Assembly: GCA_029224185.1 (NCBI GenBank)
Contig: CM055194.1
Span: 24,708,402 to 24,772,401 of the forward strand
Reading direction: 5' to 3'
Source of the DNA: Karalla daura
Taxonomy: Eukaryota; Chordata; Actinopteri; Chaetodontiformes; Leiognathidae
DNA: 64,000 nt
Shown: positions 10,543-21,370 of the stretch, one piece after another
How the letters are laid out: the number at the start of each line of letters is the position of its first letter
Numbering within the stretch: position 1 is the stretch's first letter
Made by a program: the position numbers and the translations under genes
The notes under the pieces: model-generated
What the model saw: the letters and a program-made list of their open reading frames with translations, nothing else
Told to the model about the DNA's origin: nothing
The model's database searches: none

Positions 10543-13451
10543 TCACACTTTGCTCCTGTGGCAGTGCTTCAGAGCATCTCTCAGTGCTGCTAACACCATG
10601 TCCACATTGGCCTTGGTACTGTTGCATCCCATGAGTCCTACACGCAGAACCTGAAACAACAAAATCACCTTGACTTCAGTGATGTCTGTCTGATAATAGA
10701 TGAAAGGTTAAAATGAGTTTATAAAGACGGTCACTTACCAGACCGACTGATGGTCCAAGCCCCCCAGAAATCTCTAAGTTGTGTGTTTTCATGATGTAGC
10801 TTGTGATCTCCTTCCAGTCGTACCCGTGAGGAGCAACAATCGTGGTGACTGTGGGCAACCTGGCTCTCTGAAACAACCCCAGGAGTCAGGAATCACACAT
10901 GTGAAGAACATTTTGTCTGCACAAGACAGAATCCACTCCAACATATCATAAAATCACTGCTCTGACTTACTTTTTCTTTGACAAAAAGCTTCAGACCCAT
11001 GTTCTCTAAACCAGCATGGAAATACTCTGCCACTTTCCGATGTCGGTCCCATGAACTCTCCAGGCCCTGGGGAGAGACAGACCGCCCAATATTGTAGAAT
11101 AAACGAGGCAGATTTAGTCTTTTTGTAAATTTTAATTTTCAAGGCACTAAAAAGTTATAGTTTATTTCAACCATAGTAACTTAGTGCTGAAGGATAAATA
11201 TAATAAATATGGATCATATTCAATATTCATTTAATCAAGATTCATTCAGCTGATGTAGTTATGATCTCCTCTGTGTTAGATAGAAAAGGACCTGAGGAAA
11301 CTTTGAGGAGTCCTGCAAACAATTCAGGAGATCATCACATCAGTGGAATCACCTGTGAAAGTGTGTTCATAAATACACAGGGATGTATAGGGAAGTAATA
11401 TCATCTCATCTCATCTCATCTTGTTTACGTTCTGTTAACAGATCATTCATGTACAGATTTTTGAGAGAACGCAAACTCAAACTGTCACACCTCTTCAACA
11501 AACACAGCCAGACTCTCCCTCAGATGGTAGAACGCAGTGACTGGACCTGTGTGGTGATATCTGTGGAGCGGAAGAAAGAGCAACACTCACAGACTGTTCA
11601 ACATGTCTGAATCAAACTCAGATCCCAGACTGAAGAGTAAATCTCTGGACGGCTCACACTCTGGTGGGTTTCCCGTCACATCCCCAGTAGTTTGCGAGCC
11701 AGCTCAGATCCAGGAAGAAAGACACAGGTTTGGTCCTCCGGCTGAAAACTTTCTGACTGTGGGCAGATTGGACATTAGACACATACACACAGTCTGCATC
11801 TGAAGCAGGTCTTGCATGTGTCTGACTCACCAGGCTCTTTCACTGAAGGAGATGGGGGCTGTACCAGGAGGAGCATTCAGAACCTTCTGGGAGCCAGTGT
11901 ATAGGATGTCTATGCCTGCACACACACACACAGATGTAAAATTATGAATATATTCGTTTCCACTGTCATCAGAACAGATGGTGAACTGTTCATCCTCCGC
12001 TCCACAGAGACTGAACCTGTGCAGGTTTCGGGCTGACCTTGCTGGTCCATGCACAGAGGAGCTCCTCCTAGAGACGCCACAGAGTCCACCAGCAGCAGAC
12101 AGTCGTACCTGAAGACACAAACCACCTCAGAGGTTAGTTATTCACCTGCTGGGTTCCTCTCTTCATCACAGATGTTGGTGAGACAGTGAAGTGGACACTG
12201 CATCTTACTTATGGCAGAGCTCTCCGATGCCGTCCAGAGGATGCAGGACTCCTGTGGAGGATTCTCCATGTGCGAGGAAGAAAACCACAGGCCGGTGCTT
12301 TGATAAGGCCTGTGAAGAGGAGGAGGAGGAGGAGGAGGAGGAGCAGGAGGAGGAGGAGTGATCATGCAGAGCCTTCACAGTTACACCCTAACAGACAGAC
12401 AACATCTCAGTGTGATACCTGCTCGATTTCTGCATTCGTGAAGAAGCCACCAGGGGGCGCTACAATGGTGTTCACCCTGGCACCTGAGAGGTGAACAAAC
12501 AATGTTCTGTAGATTTTATATGAAATGCTTTGATGAAATCTCTGTGGGGACATGTTGCTTCAAAATGATGAAGGACTTATGATTAATGATTACTGCACTG
12601 CAGCTGACAGTAGACCAGCAGTTTTGGCAGATCTTTTGAGCCAGATTTTTTTCCCAGAGGAAACTCTGATTTACCAATCCTCTCCGCCATCTCTGCTGCC
12701 CGTTCTCCCCAGATGCCGTTGACGGCGCTCAGGACGCTGTCGCCCGGCTCCACGCTGTTGAAGATGGCGCACTCCATGGCCGTGTGGCCCGTTCCACTCA
12801 CAGCCAGAGTCATGCTGTTCTGAGTCTGGAACATGTACTGGATCCCACTCTTGATGTCACTCATTATCTAAGATATGACAGGAATAAGAAAATGTATGCC
12901 CTCACTGTGACATCTCAAACTCAAATCAGTCCTCACACACATCAAAATGCCTACAAACACACAACTGTTTTTATAAGGTTTACATCAGAGGAACAGGACC
13001 TGGTTGCAGTTTAACTTCCAGAGGTGAATGATGAACCTGAATCCTTAGTTTGCATAAAATACAGTAAACAACATTTCATCAAGTGTCAATAGCTTTTCAT
13101 GTGAATCATAGTGAAACAAAAGTCTAACAAATGAATGTGCTAAAGAGCAATATTTCACCCCCAGAGTACAGTAGCACGTCACATCAGTTGCATTCAGATT
13201 ACAATTAGGTAGAGTGCATCAGTGCATGTGCAGTTTACAGTGTTTGTTCTGCTAACACAAGAGGAATCAACCTGCATCCACAGACTTACCTCAAATATCT
13301 CTGGATGCATGTGTCCGATGACAGGTTGGCCTCCGGCCTCCAGGATTCGTGGGGGGACGTTGGACGGTCCCGGGCCGAACATGTGACGCTGTGGAACTCT
13401 CAGAGGTTTCTGGAGACATTTTGGTGGCGGCTGAACAGAGTCGGACGACAT
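10543..13451 (-). CDS. agxt: Alanine-glyoxylate aminotransferase (serine-pyruvate aminotransferase)
   Basis: AGXT is a PLP enzyme that transfers the amino group of alanine or serine to glyoxylate, giving glycine; it acts in peroxisomes and/or mitochondria and its loss in humans causes primary hyperoxaluria type 1. Eleven minus-strand exons: 13290-13451, 12675-12867, 12419-12483, 12209-12309, 12038-12108, 11831-11915, 11658-11756, 11491-11560, 10971-11066, 10739-10867, 10543-10650. Spliced length 1179 nt = 392 residues, identical to human. Motifs: LLGPGPSN-like MFGPGPSNVPPRI, SGTGHTAMEC, HGESSTG, DSVASLGG, and the PLP lysine in TGSQKVLNAPPG. Start chosen at MSSDSVQ because upstream in-frame sequence is microsatellite. 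The C-terminus is HRSKV, so the last tripeptide SKV departs from the canonical SKL peroxisomal signal. Fish can have agxta and agxtb; I cannot tell which. Confidence 0.95.
12315..12359 (+). repeat. GGA triplet repeat in agxt intron
   Basis: A near-perfect (gga)n run with one gca interruption. On the minus strand it is a (tcc)n pyrimidine tract placed just before the acceptor of the exon at 12209-12309, so it also serves as that exon's polypyrimidine tract. Confidence 0.85.
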
Positions 13452-13516
13452 GTTCCCCAGCTGAGAGAGGAGCGCAGGATGAGCTGAAGTAAAGGGTCCA
13501 GAGATCCAGGCCCTGT

Positions 13517-13561
13517 GTGTGTGTGTGTGTGTGAGTGTATGTGTGTGTATGTGTGTGTGTA
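13517..13561 (+). repeat. TG microsatellite upstream of agxt
   Basis: Imperfect (tg)n about 65 bases 5' of the agxt start codon on the opposite strand, in the likely 5' UTR or promoter. Confidence 0.9.
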
Positions 13562-13734
13562 TGGAGCTCCTGACTGTGTCACAGCCTCCTCTGATTTTAT
13601 CTCTGTCTGTAAACACCTGGAGCCTCCTGAACACAGTGAGCAGCCTGACAGTTTCCCATTTTCAAAGATCAGTCACTCAACACGACCTGCTGAGTAAATC
13701 ATTGACTGAAGACTGGCCAGGCTTAAAGCAGAGC

Positions 13735-13935
13735 TGCAGCTGTTGGGTGGAGAGTTTCTGTTCTCTGCTGTTAACATAGAAGCTATGGAACACTGATTTT
13801 ACCAGAAATGCCTTTTTCAGCCTTTTTTCAGTCCTGTTTGTAGCTTTGAGAAGATTAGTGTTCCTGTACAGATCTGACTCTGTTCATGCTGATATGGCAA
13901 CCACACCCTGCCTTCACTCTGATTGGCAGTTTTGA
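13735..13935 (-). repeat. Dispersed repeat family 1, copy B (reverse)
   Basis: Read on the minus strand this contains ccaatcagagtgaaggc, ggttgccatatcagcatgaa and agatctgtacaggaac in the same order as copies C and E, followed by the aaatgcctt-like and cactgattttacc blocks. It lies upstream of agxt. Confidence 0.6.
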
Positions 13936-14160
13936 GGTTGTGATGATGTTTCAGGACCTGCCAGAGGTCTTTGGCCTCCAATCGACTGTTGATATTCAAC
14001 AAACAAAACCCGGAGCACACAATGATTTTTCACAACTTACAAATACATTATGAATCAGTTCACTGCAGGTTTTGACCAGGTCGGGTTTATTGGATGTAGG
14101 GTACACAGTGTTCACTCTGCACAGAGGCACATGTAGGATGAGGTTTGCAGAGCACAATCT

Positions 14161-14166
14161 TTTATT
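14161..14166 (-). promoter_or_regulatory. Allantoinase poly(A) signal
   Basis: Minus-strand AATAAA about 345 nt past the allantoinase stop codon; the nearest consensus hexamer. Confidence 0.45.
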
Positions 14167-14510
14167 TCATGCCAGATTTCCAAGAGACAACAAAAAAATG
14201 TGTTAGTCTGTAGTTTTTTGATCTGGAGACACATATAAAGGCATATTCTCTCCTCTTCTCTTCTACTCTATTCTGCTTCTCTGCTCAGTTCTAATTCATT
14301 CAGGTTTCTGCTCGTTCTCAAGCACTGCATCCTTCCAGAACCCTCTAGATGGTGGAGCAGAAGGTGGAAGCTAGCACCATCAGAAATGAACGCTGTCTCT
14401 GGATGCTCTGGACCAAAGCTGTGGCCAAATGACAAATCAAATGTAAATCTATGAGGCTGTTTTAGATTCTAGTCCATCTCACTACTTTTCATTCCTCCTC
14501 GTGCTCCTCC

Positions 14511-14660
14511 TCACAGCTGAGCCTGGCTCCTGCCCGGGGGGATGAGGAGGTGCTGCCCCAGGGGCTCAGGACAGAAACGGCCCCCTTGGTACACCAGCCG
14601 GCCCCGGACCAGCGTGGCACACACCACGCCTCGCAGCCTGGTGCCCAGGTAGGGAGTCAG

Positions 14661-14754
<94 letters not shown>

Positions 14755-17700
14755 GCTGTGAGCTCAGGCCTTAACAAATGTGCAGCTTATATCAACCGAT
14801 CTTTTAATGGGATTTACCTTGTTTTTATGGTGTATGCTTTCCTCTTTAATCTGTGGACAACAACAGCAGGAGATGTAGGTCAACGTGATGGACGTGCCCC
14901 GAATCACAACTAATGATGTGACGAATTTTAAGAAATCAAAAATTCAGTGGATGTATAATTCTGTCAAATAAATAAAAAACATAAAATATTAGTAACTAAG
15001 TATCTTAGTAATGCTGCATATCTCCTCTTAAATACTGCATATAGTGGGTAGATGGTAGGTAAATATATAAATGTGTTCAGGGTTTCACACTGACTTCAAA
15101 CTCTCGCTCCGGGTCCCAGACGACCAGGTCTGCGTCGTAGCCGGGCGCCAGCCGTCCTTTGCGGGCGTCCAGGCCGCAGAGCTGCGCCGTGCTGCGGCTC
15201 AGCAGCCGCACGGCGTCCGCCAGCCTGAAGCCCCGCCCACTGGCGGAGCTCCAGAACAGCGGCAGACCTGCGCAGAGCAAACATGGCCGGCGATCAGCCT
15301 GCGATCGGTCGGAGGGTAAACACAGACTTCGACCTTAGTGGCCCCCGCTCTGACGCCGGCTGCTGTTTACCTCCCCGTGACCTCTGACCTGTGGCGGTGA
15401 TTGGACAGGAGGGAGGAGGAGGGAACACAGTGTCCCTCGCTGCCCTACATCCAGTTATTATTATTAAAGTCAGCACCAGAGGCTCCACGCAGACCACAGA
15501 GATGTAAACAGAGCTGGCTGAGTCACTCAGAGCTGAGCTGATACAACACAAACTCCAACCTGTCCTCCAAGAAATAATCCGTCTGCAAGCTTTGCATGAT
15601 GTGCTCACATAAAACTTCCTGGAATATAATGATTCCTGAGTATGTTGAATATGATGTTTGTGTTTTATATTCCAGGTTTTTTCATGGGAACTCAGTCTGC
15701 AAAGCTGGTAGACGGATTATTTCCCTCAGGAGAGTTATTTACTTGATCTCCTGATCACATTTGTGCAGCTTGTCTGATGCATTACGCAACTGTTTTTGTG
15801 AATTGAAATGTTGAGAAGAATATGAATAATAATAATATTATAATATCATTGCAGATAAAGCCTTGATTCCAGGTTGGAACACCTGAGTAAAACAAACAAA
15901 GCGTGAACTTGAGAAACACTTTGACATCTCAGAACACAATGTACTTAGCCTTTCACCTCATCAGCTTCATTAATTGTTACAAAGGTTTGCTCATGAGAAA
16001 TGTGCTACAGCAGCAGGTCTCAGATCAGTTGTGGTGAACAGCTTTGCATAGATGAACAGGTCCATTAACAGGTGAGAGGATATGATTGCATCCAGGAGAA
16101 ACTCTGGAGGACATGTTAAAGCTCAGGGATCTGTGAAGAGGTGAGGAGGCTCAGCCTCTCTGAGCTGGAGCTCCTGTTACAGAGGGCTGAACATGTTTGG
16201 ATTCACCAGAGAAACTAGAGACTGAGATCACCTTCAGCTTCCGATGGATGGATGGTATTTGACTGGAATTATTATCTTGTTTGTAGCAGTGATTCTTCTT
16301 CACATGTTGTTTGGAAAAGATTGAAATCTCAGTTTCTTTACCAAACTGAAGAGATGAAATCCCTCCCCAGGCCTGAGTGAAGTCTCCTTGATCCAGCTTC
16401 TTCAGGTCGGGGGTGCAGGGGGAGTGATCTGACACCACCATGTCGATGAGTCCGGCCTTCAGCGCCGCCCACAGCTGCTCCTGCACGGACACAGTCAACC
16501 ACCCGATCAATCAATCATCAATCAATCAATCAACTGATCAAATTCAGGCTCAAACACAGCTTCTTCCTCACAGGTGTGAAGAGACTGCTACCTGTACATT
16601 AACCAGGATGACTGGAATAATGCTCTTCTGCATGTTACTTACTTAGTAGTGCATATGTATCTATGTATGTGTATGTGTATGTGTATATGTATATACCACC
16701 TGCAGCTGTACCTGTGACCGTACCTGGTTGTTGGCGTCTCTGATGGGGGGGCAGCACTTGAACTGTGTGGCTCCTGCAGGGATCTGCTCGGCGCTCAGGC
16801 TCAGGTAGTGATGCGTCGTCTCCACGCTCAGAGGAGCTCCGGCCTCCCGCGCCGCCCAGATCAGCTGCAGCGAGCGGGCCGAGGAGAGGTGGACGATGTG
16901 GCAGCGCACCCTGCAGCACACACAGACGTCCAGAGGAGGACCAGGGGAAGGAGACGTTCTGCGGCACATGGGAGGGCTTGTTGTGCTCACCGGTACTGCA
17001 GGCAGAGCTGGGTCACCACGCGGATGGCCTCCACCTCCATGGCGTCTGGCCTGGACTGCAGGAAGGTGGAGTAGTGACTGGGGTCTAGACAGAGAAGCAG
17101 GTGAGGAACAGCGTCTTATTCTAGCATTCTCCAACATAGTAATCCACACCTCATAAGACTGTTATCCTCTGATATTTGCGCTTCCTCTTCTATAGAACAA
17201 CATCATGCACAGTATGTCCTCTTTCCATTATGTGCAGCCTAATACCCAGTCACACTCCAGACCCTGTATCATATCACTGTCATCATCATGAACTTCATGT
17301 GAAATTTTTTTCATCTTAACTATGCTATGTGCATCCTTCTCAGTCTATGTCAGTTCTCCTGTTATCTTATGTTTTTGAACTTATTTTATGTGTGTTTATG
17401 GCTTTCCTCATTCACCTGTATTAATGATATTTCCCTCCCAGGTACAATCACACGTTGTTGAGAGGTGATTGAGTCCAGGAATAAACTTATAGCTCATAAG
17501 TTATTGATATACCTTATATATACTTATATCTCATATCTCATGTTGTTGTTGGGGTTATGACAACAGGTTGTGAAGTGTGTGGATCTCTCTTACCTCCGCT
17601 CTCCTCTGCCACTGGCTGCACATCTCGCTCTGCATGAAACTGCAGCAGACACAGAGGAAGGTGACCTTCTGTTAGCATGCTGCTCTACTTCAGCTCAGGT

Positions 17701-17935
17701 GTTGGGACTGGTGCAGCACAGGCTGTATGTTACCAGCAGGACACTCCCTGTGTTCTGCAGCTGCTTCATGGCTGCGTGCAGGTCGCTGTCGCTGACGTGG
17801 GGGAACTCGTCCACGCCACTGTGGATCAGGAAACACTTGAACCCGGCCACTCCGGCCTGGATCATGGGCCTGAGCTCCAGCTGTGAGGACAAACCTGCAC
17901 TTCAATGTCTGGTCCTCCTCTCAGGGCTCAGTGGG

Positions 17936-18022
<87 letters not shown>

Positions 18023-18772
18023 GTGTGTGTGTAAGTGTGTGTATGTGTGTGTGTCTGCTCTGTACCTGATTCCCAGGAATCACACCCCCCCAGAACGCCG
18101 TGTCCACAAAACACTTCCCACTGGCCTCCTGCAGCTTCTGGTGGAAGTTAGTCAGGGTGGTGGTGGGAGGGATGCTGTTTCTGTTTCAATGGAAAATTAT
18201 CTGAAAAAACTTCTCAAATATCGCAGTTCAAAGGTTAACTTGATTCCTTCTAAAACAGCATGCAGTCTGTTTATCTGCTTTCTTTGAATGTGGTCTTCTA
18301 ACAGCTTCCAGCTACCAGTCTTCCAGCCCAGGGCATGTGGGATGCTTTGTGATACCGGCTGGCTGTGACTCACAGAGGCATGTCCACGATGGTGGTCACT
18401 CCCCCGGCTGCAGCCGCCCGGCTCGCCGTCCAGAAGCCCTCCCAGGAGCTGCGACCCGGCTCGTTCACATGCACGTGGGAGTCCACGATGCCGGGCATCA
18501 CAACACTGTCGCCCACATCCAGAACCTGCAGCTACAGGCAGGTTAGACTCAGGAAAACACAACAACTATCTATCTATCTATCGGTCTAATATTTGCTATG
18601 CTACAGAAACAATACATAAGAAAAGTTTTTTTTGTATTACCTACACCACCTTGAAAACTACCTTAAAAACATGCAGGACAGGAATGTTAATGTTTAGTAT
18701 AATTTTGCATGTTTGTGTGGAAAACTTTAGAGAACAGTGCTACATTGCCAGGCTCTGTGTGTGTGTGTGTGT

Positions 18773-18837
<65 letters not shown>

Positions 18838-19009
18838 GCTGAGGGCAGTGTGGGCAGCTCACCTCACAGTCAGCAGCAGCAAAGAAGTCGTCCTCTGAGA
18901 CGACCTGATGGATCTTCCCGTCTCTGATCAGGACGACGGCGGGACGGACGTCGTCTCCATCCAGGACCCTGCGGCTCCGCACGGCGCCCACGGCTGAGCC
19001 CAGCTGCAT
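14511..19009 (-). CDS. aln: Allantoinase
   Basis: Allantoinase hydrolyses allantoin to allantoate in purine degradation, a metal-dependent cyclic amidohydrolase. Eleven minus-strand exons: 18863-19009, 18374-18525, 18066-18180, 17734-17880, 17594-17639, 16991-17084, 16724-16910, 16342-16480, 15095-15267, 14818-14850, 14511-14660. Total 1383 nt = 460 residues, all phases closed. Metal-site motifs in order: DSHVHVNEPG (His-x-His), the lysine of GFKCFLIHSG expected to be carbamylated, FHAE, VHLSS, and the aspartate of VVSDHSPC. The tail has HHKNKLTPYLG and KGRLAPGYDADLVVWDP, typical of allantoinases and not of dihydropyrimidinases. An acceptor directly precedes the ATG-bearing exon (gtgtgtgcag at about 19011), so a noncoding upstream exon is likely. 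The C-terminus SQAQL is not a canonical peroxisomal signal. Introns are loaded with TG/CA repeats. Confidence 0.93.
14663..14751. repeat. CA/TG microsatellite at allantoinase last acceptor
   Basis: Uninterrupted (ca)n, about 44 units. On the minus strand it is (TG)n running directly into the AG of the last exon (14511-14660), replacing an ordinary polypyrimidine tract. Confidence 0.95.
14818..14850 (-). other. aln: 33-nt microexon of allantoinase
   Basis: It encodes IKEESIHHKNK, in frame between the exon ending ...EREFE and the exon starting LTPYLGTRL. It is bounded by ccacag and gtaaat. Without it the conserved HHKNKLTPY motif would be lost, which is the main support for the call. Included in the allantoinase model. 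Confidence 0.85.
17938..18053. repeat. TG/CA microsatellite in allantoinase intron
   Basis: About 115 bases of (tg)n with few interruptions. On the coding (minus) strand it is a CA repeat starting about 12 nt past the donor of exon 18066-18180. Confidence 0.95.
18755..18835. repeat. TG/CA microsatellite in allantoinase intron 1
   Basis: About 80 bases of (tg)n with one tgag interruption. On the coding strand it is a CA repeat starting about 27 nt past the donor of exon 18863-19009. Confidence 0.95.
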
Positions 19010-19234
19010 GGCTGCACACACACAGAGACAGAGACAGAGACAGAGGGAGAGACAGAGACAGAGACAGAGACAGAGGGAGTGGGAGTCTGACAGTTCAGAG
19101 GCAACACTACCACCCCCTCCCGCCCCTCCACCCCGTCCAGCCCCTCCACACAGTTCAAAGGAAAATCAGAGCAGCGCAACAGGAGATTCAGAGGACATGC
19201 AGGGTCTTGATCTGTCATTATTTGCAGTTTAGAG

Positions 19235-19302
<68 letters not shown>

Positions 19303-19424
19303 ACACACTCTGCTGTGAGGAGCTCTGGTTTCTAGTTCCTCGTGGATCTGTTGAGTCTAGAGTAGCAGTAAAACTGAGCTGAGGTCTGTTTCACTGTGGA
19401 TTTTGATCACAAACACAGTTCCCA

Positions 19425-19489
<65 letters not shown>

Positions 19490-20045
19490 TGTGTTGCTTC
19501 ACCTGAGAAGCACCCCTTCACACCCCACAGCCAATCAAAATGCTTCACAGAGCAATAAAACATAGAGGTATTCAGCCTTACAACTCAGAGCAGAGCTGAC
19601 ACATCTTATCGTCCTGACCTCGTTCCTGTGCTGGTCTTTGCTCCTGCCCTGGGTTTGTTTGGAATGCCCCCAGGTCTAACCGTTACTGATCTGTGACTCA
19701 GGGAGTTCAGTTTCTGATGATTCTGCACAGTTTTCACTGCTGAAACTTCATGTTTTCAAGTTAAAGATTCTAGTTTTACCGGAGGGACAGAGAAAGATAG
19801 AGAAGCTGCAAAAGGGTTATTTCATTAAACATTTGCTGGTTGCGGCTTCTTAGATTTTGCTGCAGATTTCCAAAGTGTCATTTTAGCTCTGGTAAATTCT
19901 AATGAGTGTATTTCCCTTTTTTTGTAGATCTTGAAAATAATCATTGTTTGCAGCCGTGTAGAGAGGAGGAATTTCATCAGGAAATGTGATTGAGTCAAGA
20001 TTATTTCTTCTACCATCTGGAACCAGCAAGTTTGAGGCGCTGACA

Positions 20046-20432
20046 AAGGACAAGTCAGTGAACTGGTAGGAAGGCAGGTAGGAGGCTACAGGTGGAGCTG
20101 GTAACCAGTCTGCAGGTCTGCAGGCTGCAGGTGGAGCTGGTAACCAGTCTGCAGGTTTGCAGGCTGCAGGTGGAGCTGGTATCCAGTCAGCAGGCTGCAG
20201 GTGGAGCTGGTAACCAGTCTGCAGGTCTGCAGGCTGCAGGTGGAGCTGGTAACCAGTCTGCAGGTTTGCAGGCTGCAGGTGGAGCTGGTAACCAGTCTGC
20301 AGGCTGCAGGTGGAGCTGGTAACCAGTCTGCAGGTCTGCAGGCTGCAGGTGGAGCTGGTAACCAGTCTGCAGGTCTGCAGGCTGCAGGTGGAGCTGGTAA
20401 CCAGTCTGCAGGTCTGCAGGCTGCAGGTTTCT
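20046..20432 (+). repeat. Duplicated dtymk exon-4 end plus expanded minisatellite
   Basis: At 20047-20085 the sequence repeats the last 19 or so bases of dtymk exon 4 (ggacaagtcagtgaactgg) and the start of intron 4 (gcaggtaggaggct), with a short insertion between them. It then enters the same ctgcag/gtggagctggtaaccagt minisatellite found in dtymk intron 4, here expanded to about 340 bp. It is in dtymk sense orientation on the plus strand and cannot encode a kinase. Confidence 0.85.
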
Positions 20433-20554
20433 CTCTGAATGTTTGCTGTAGATTTGCTGACGTCACAAGAACTGTGAGGAACAGTTTGCTTTGTAGACGG
20501 TAAAATAAAAGTCTGTCTAATCTAATATAAAGTCATGTCGGGCTCCAGTTACAA

Positions 20555-20765
20555 TTAATTTAAAGTCACGTGACCATTCATATGCGGAGCAGAGGGACAA
20601 AGATGGCCAATGAGAGTGGCGCCTACCTGTGGTTGCCAGATCAGCATGAAAGAACCCGGATCTGTGCAGAAACAGAGCGGAATATTCCTACAGCTACAAA
20701 CAAGACAGTAAAATGGAGTGTTAACACCAGAGAAAGATCCAATCAGCCGCTCCAAGTCTCCTTGA
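20555..20765 (+). repeat. Dispersed repeat family 1, copy C
   Basis: It contains gtcacgtgaccattcat, ccaatgagagtgg, tgtggttgccagatcag, ggatctgtgcagaaacag and gttaacaccag...tccaagtctcctt, matching copies A, E and F. Confidence 0.6.
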
Positions 20766-20879
20766 ATGAAACACTCCTCCAAAGCTGCAGCCCCGGTGTC
20801 TGGGCTTCCATTGTCTGCAGCAGCAGGAGGGGGAGGAGGTGGAGGAGGAGGAGGAGGACGGGGCGTATGCCGCTGGGAT

Positions 20880-21370
20880 CGATGGATGCTGACAGGGAGC
20901 AGCTCCTCCTCCTCCTCCTCCTCCCTGTGCGCTCTGTCTGCGCTGCGCTGTGCGTCACGACGCAGCTTTGACGCACCGCCCGAGGAGCGGAGCTGAGCCC
21001 GGATCTGCGTTATGTAACCTGCCGGACACCGCTGCTCTCTCGGCTCCGGGTGCACCAACCAACTCATGGAGGATATCAGGACAGACATCGGTGTTTGGGC
21101 TTCGACGCAGGAGGCCTGAGACTGATCTGTGCATCTGCACCTCCACTCCTCCTCCTGCAGCAGCTCCATCCCTGCCTCCAGCTCCATCATCCTCCCTCCA
21201 CCACCACCTCCTCTTCCTCCTCCACCCCCTCCTCCTGCATCTTCATCTCCTGTGACTCTGCTGCAGCTTCGTCTCGTACATCCGTGGAGACAAACCGATG
21301 CGGGCCTGGTGTCGGGGCAGAGCCAGGTTCGCCTCAGATCGCGCCGTGATTCCGGGCTGTGGCTGCAGCA
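20880..21370 (+). promoter_or_regulatory. GC-rich promoter/5' UTR region of ttc39c
   Basis: CpG-rich sequence immediately upstream of the ttc39c start codon, with pyrimidine-triplet runs (cctcctcct) at 20905-20925 and 21140-21240. A CRE-like tgcgtcacgacgcag element sits near 20951. Transcription start was not determinable. Long antisense ORFs here are low-complexity and unsupported. Confidence 0.5.

Larger units (their letters stand above)
19010..20880. other. Divergent intergenic region between allantoinase and ttc39c, repeat-rich
   Basis: It holds a cagaga/cagagg hexamer-type repeat (19020-19080), TG (19234-19301) and CA (19430-19485) microsatellites, the dtymk-derived duplicate and minisatellite (20046-20432) and a family 1 repeat (20555-20765). 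No independent coding exon was recognised. Noncoding upstream exons of allantoinase may lie here. Confidence 0.6.

Noticed and set aside
13452..13634. Longer N-terminus for AGXT from an upstream in-frame ATG
   Set aside because: The extension is encoded by a TG microsatellite (repeated His-Thr), so MSSDSVQ at 13451 is the credible start. A mitochondrial presequence is not evident.
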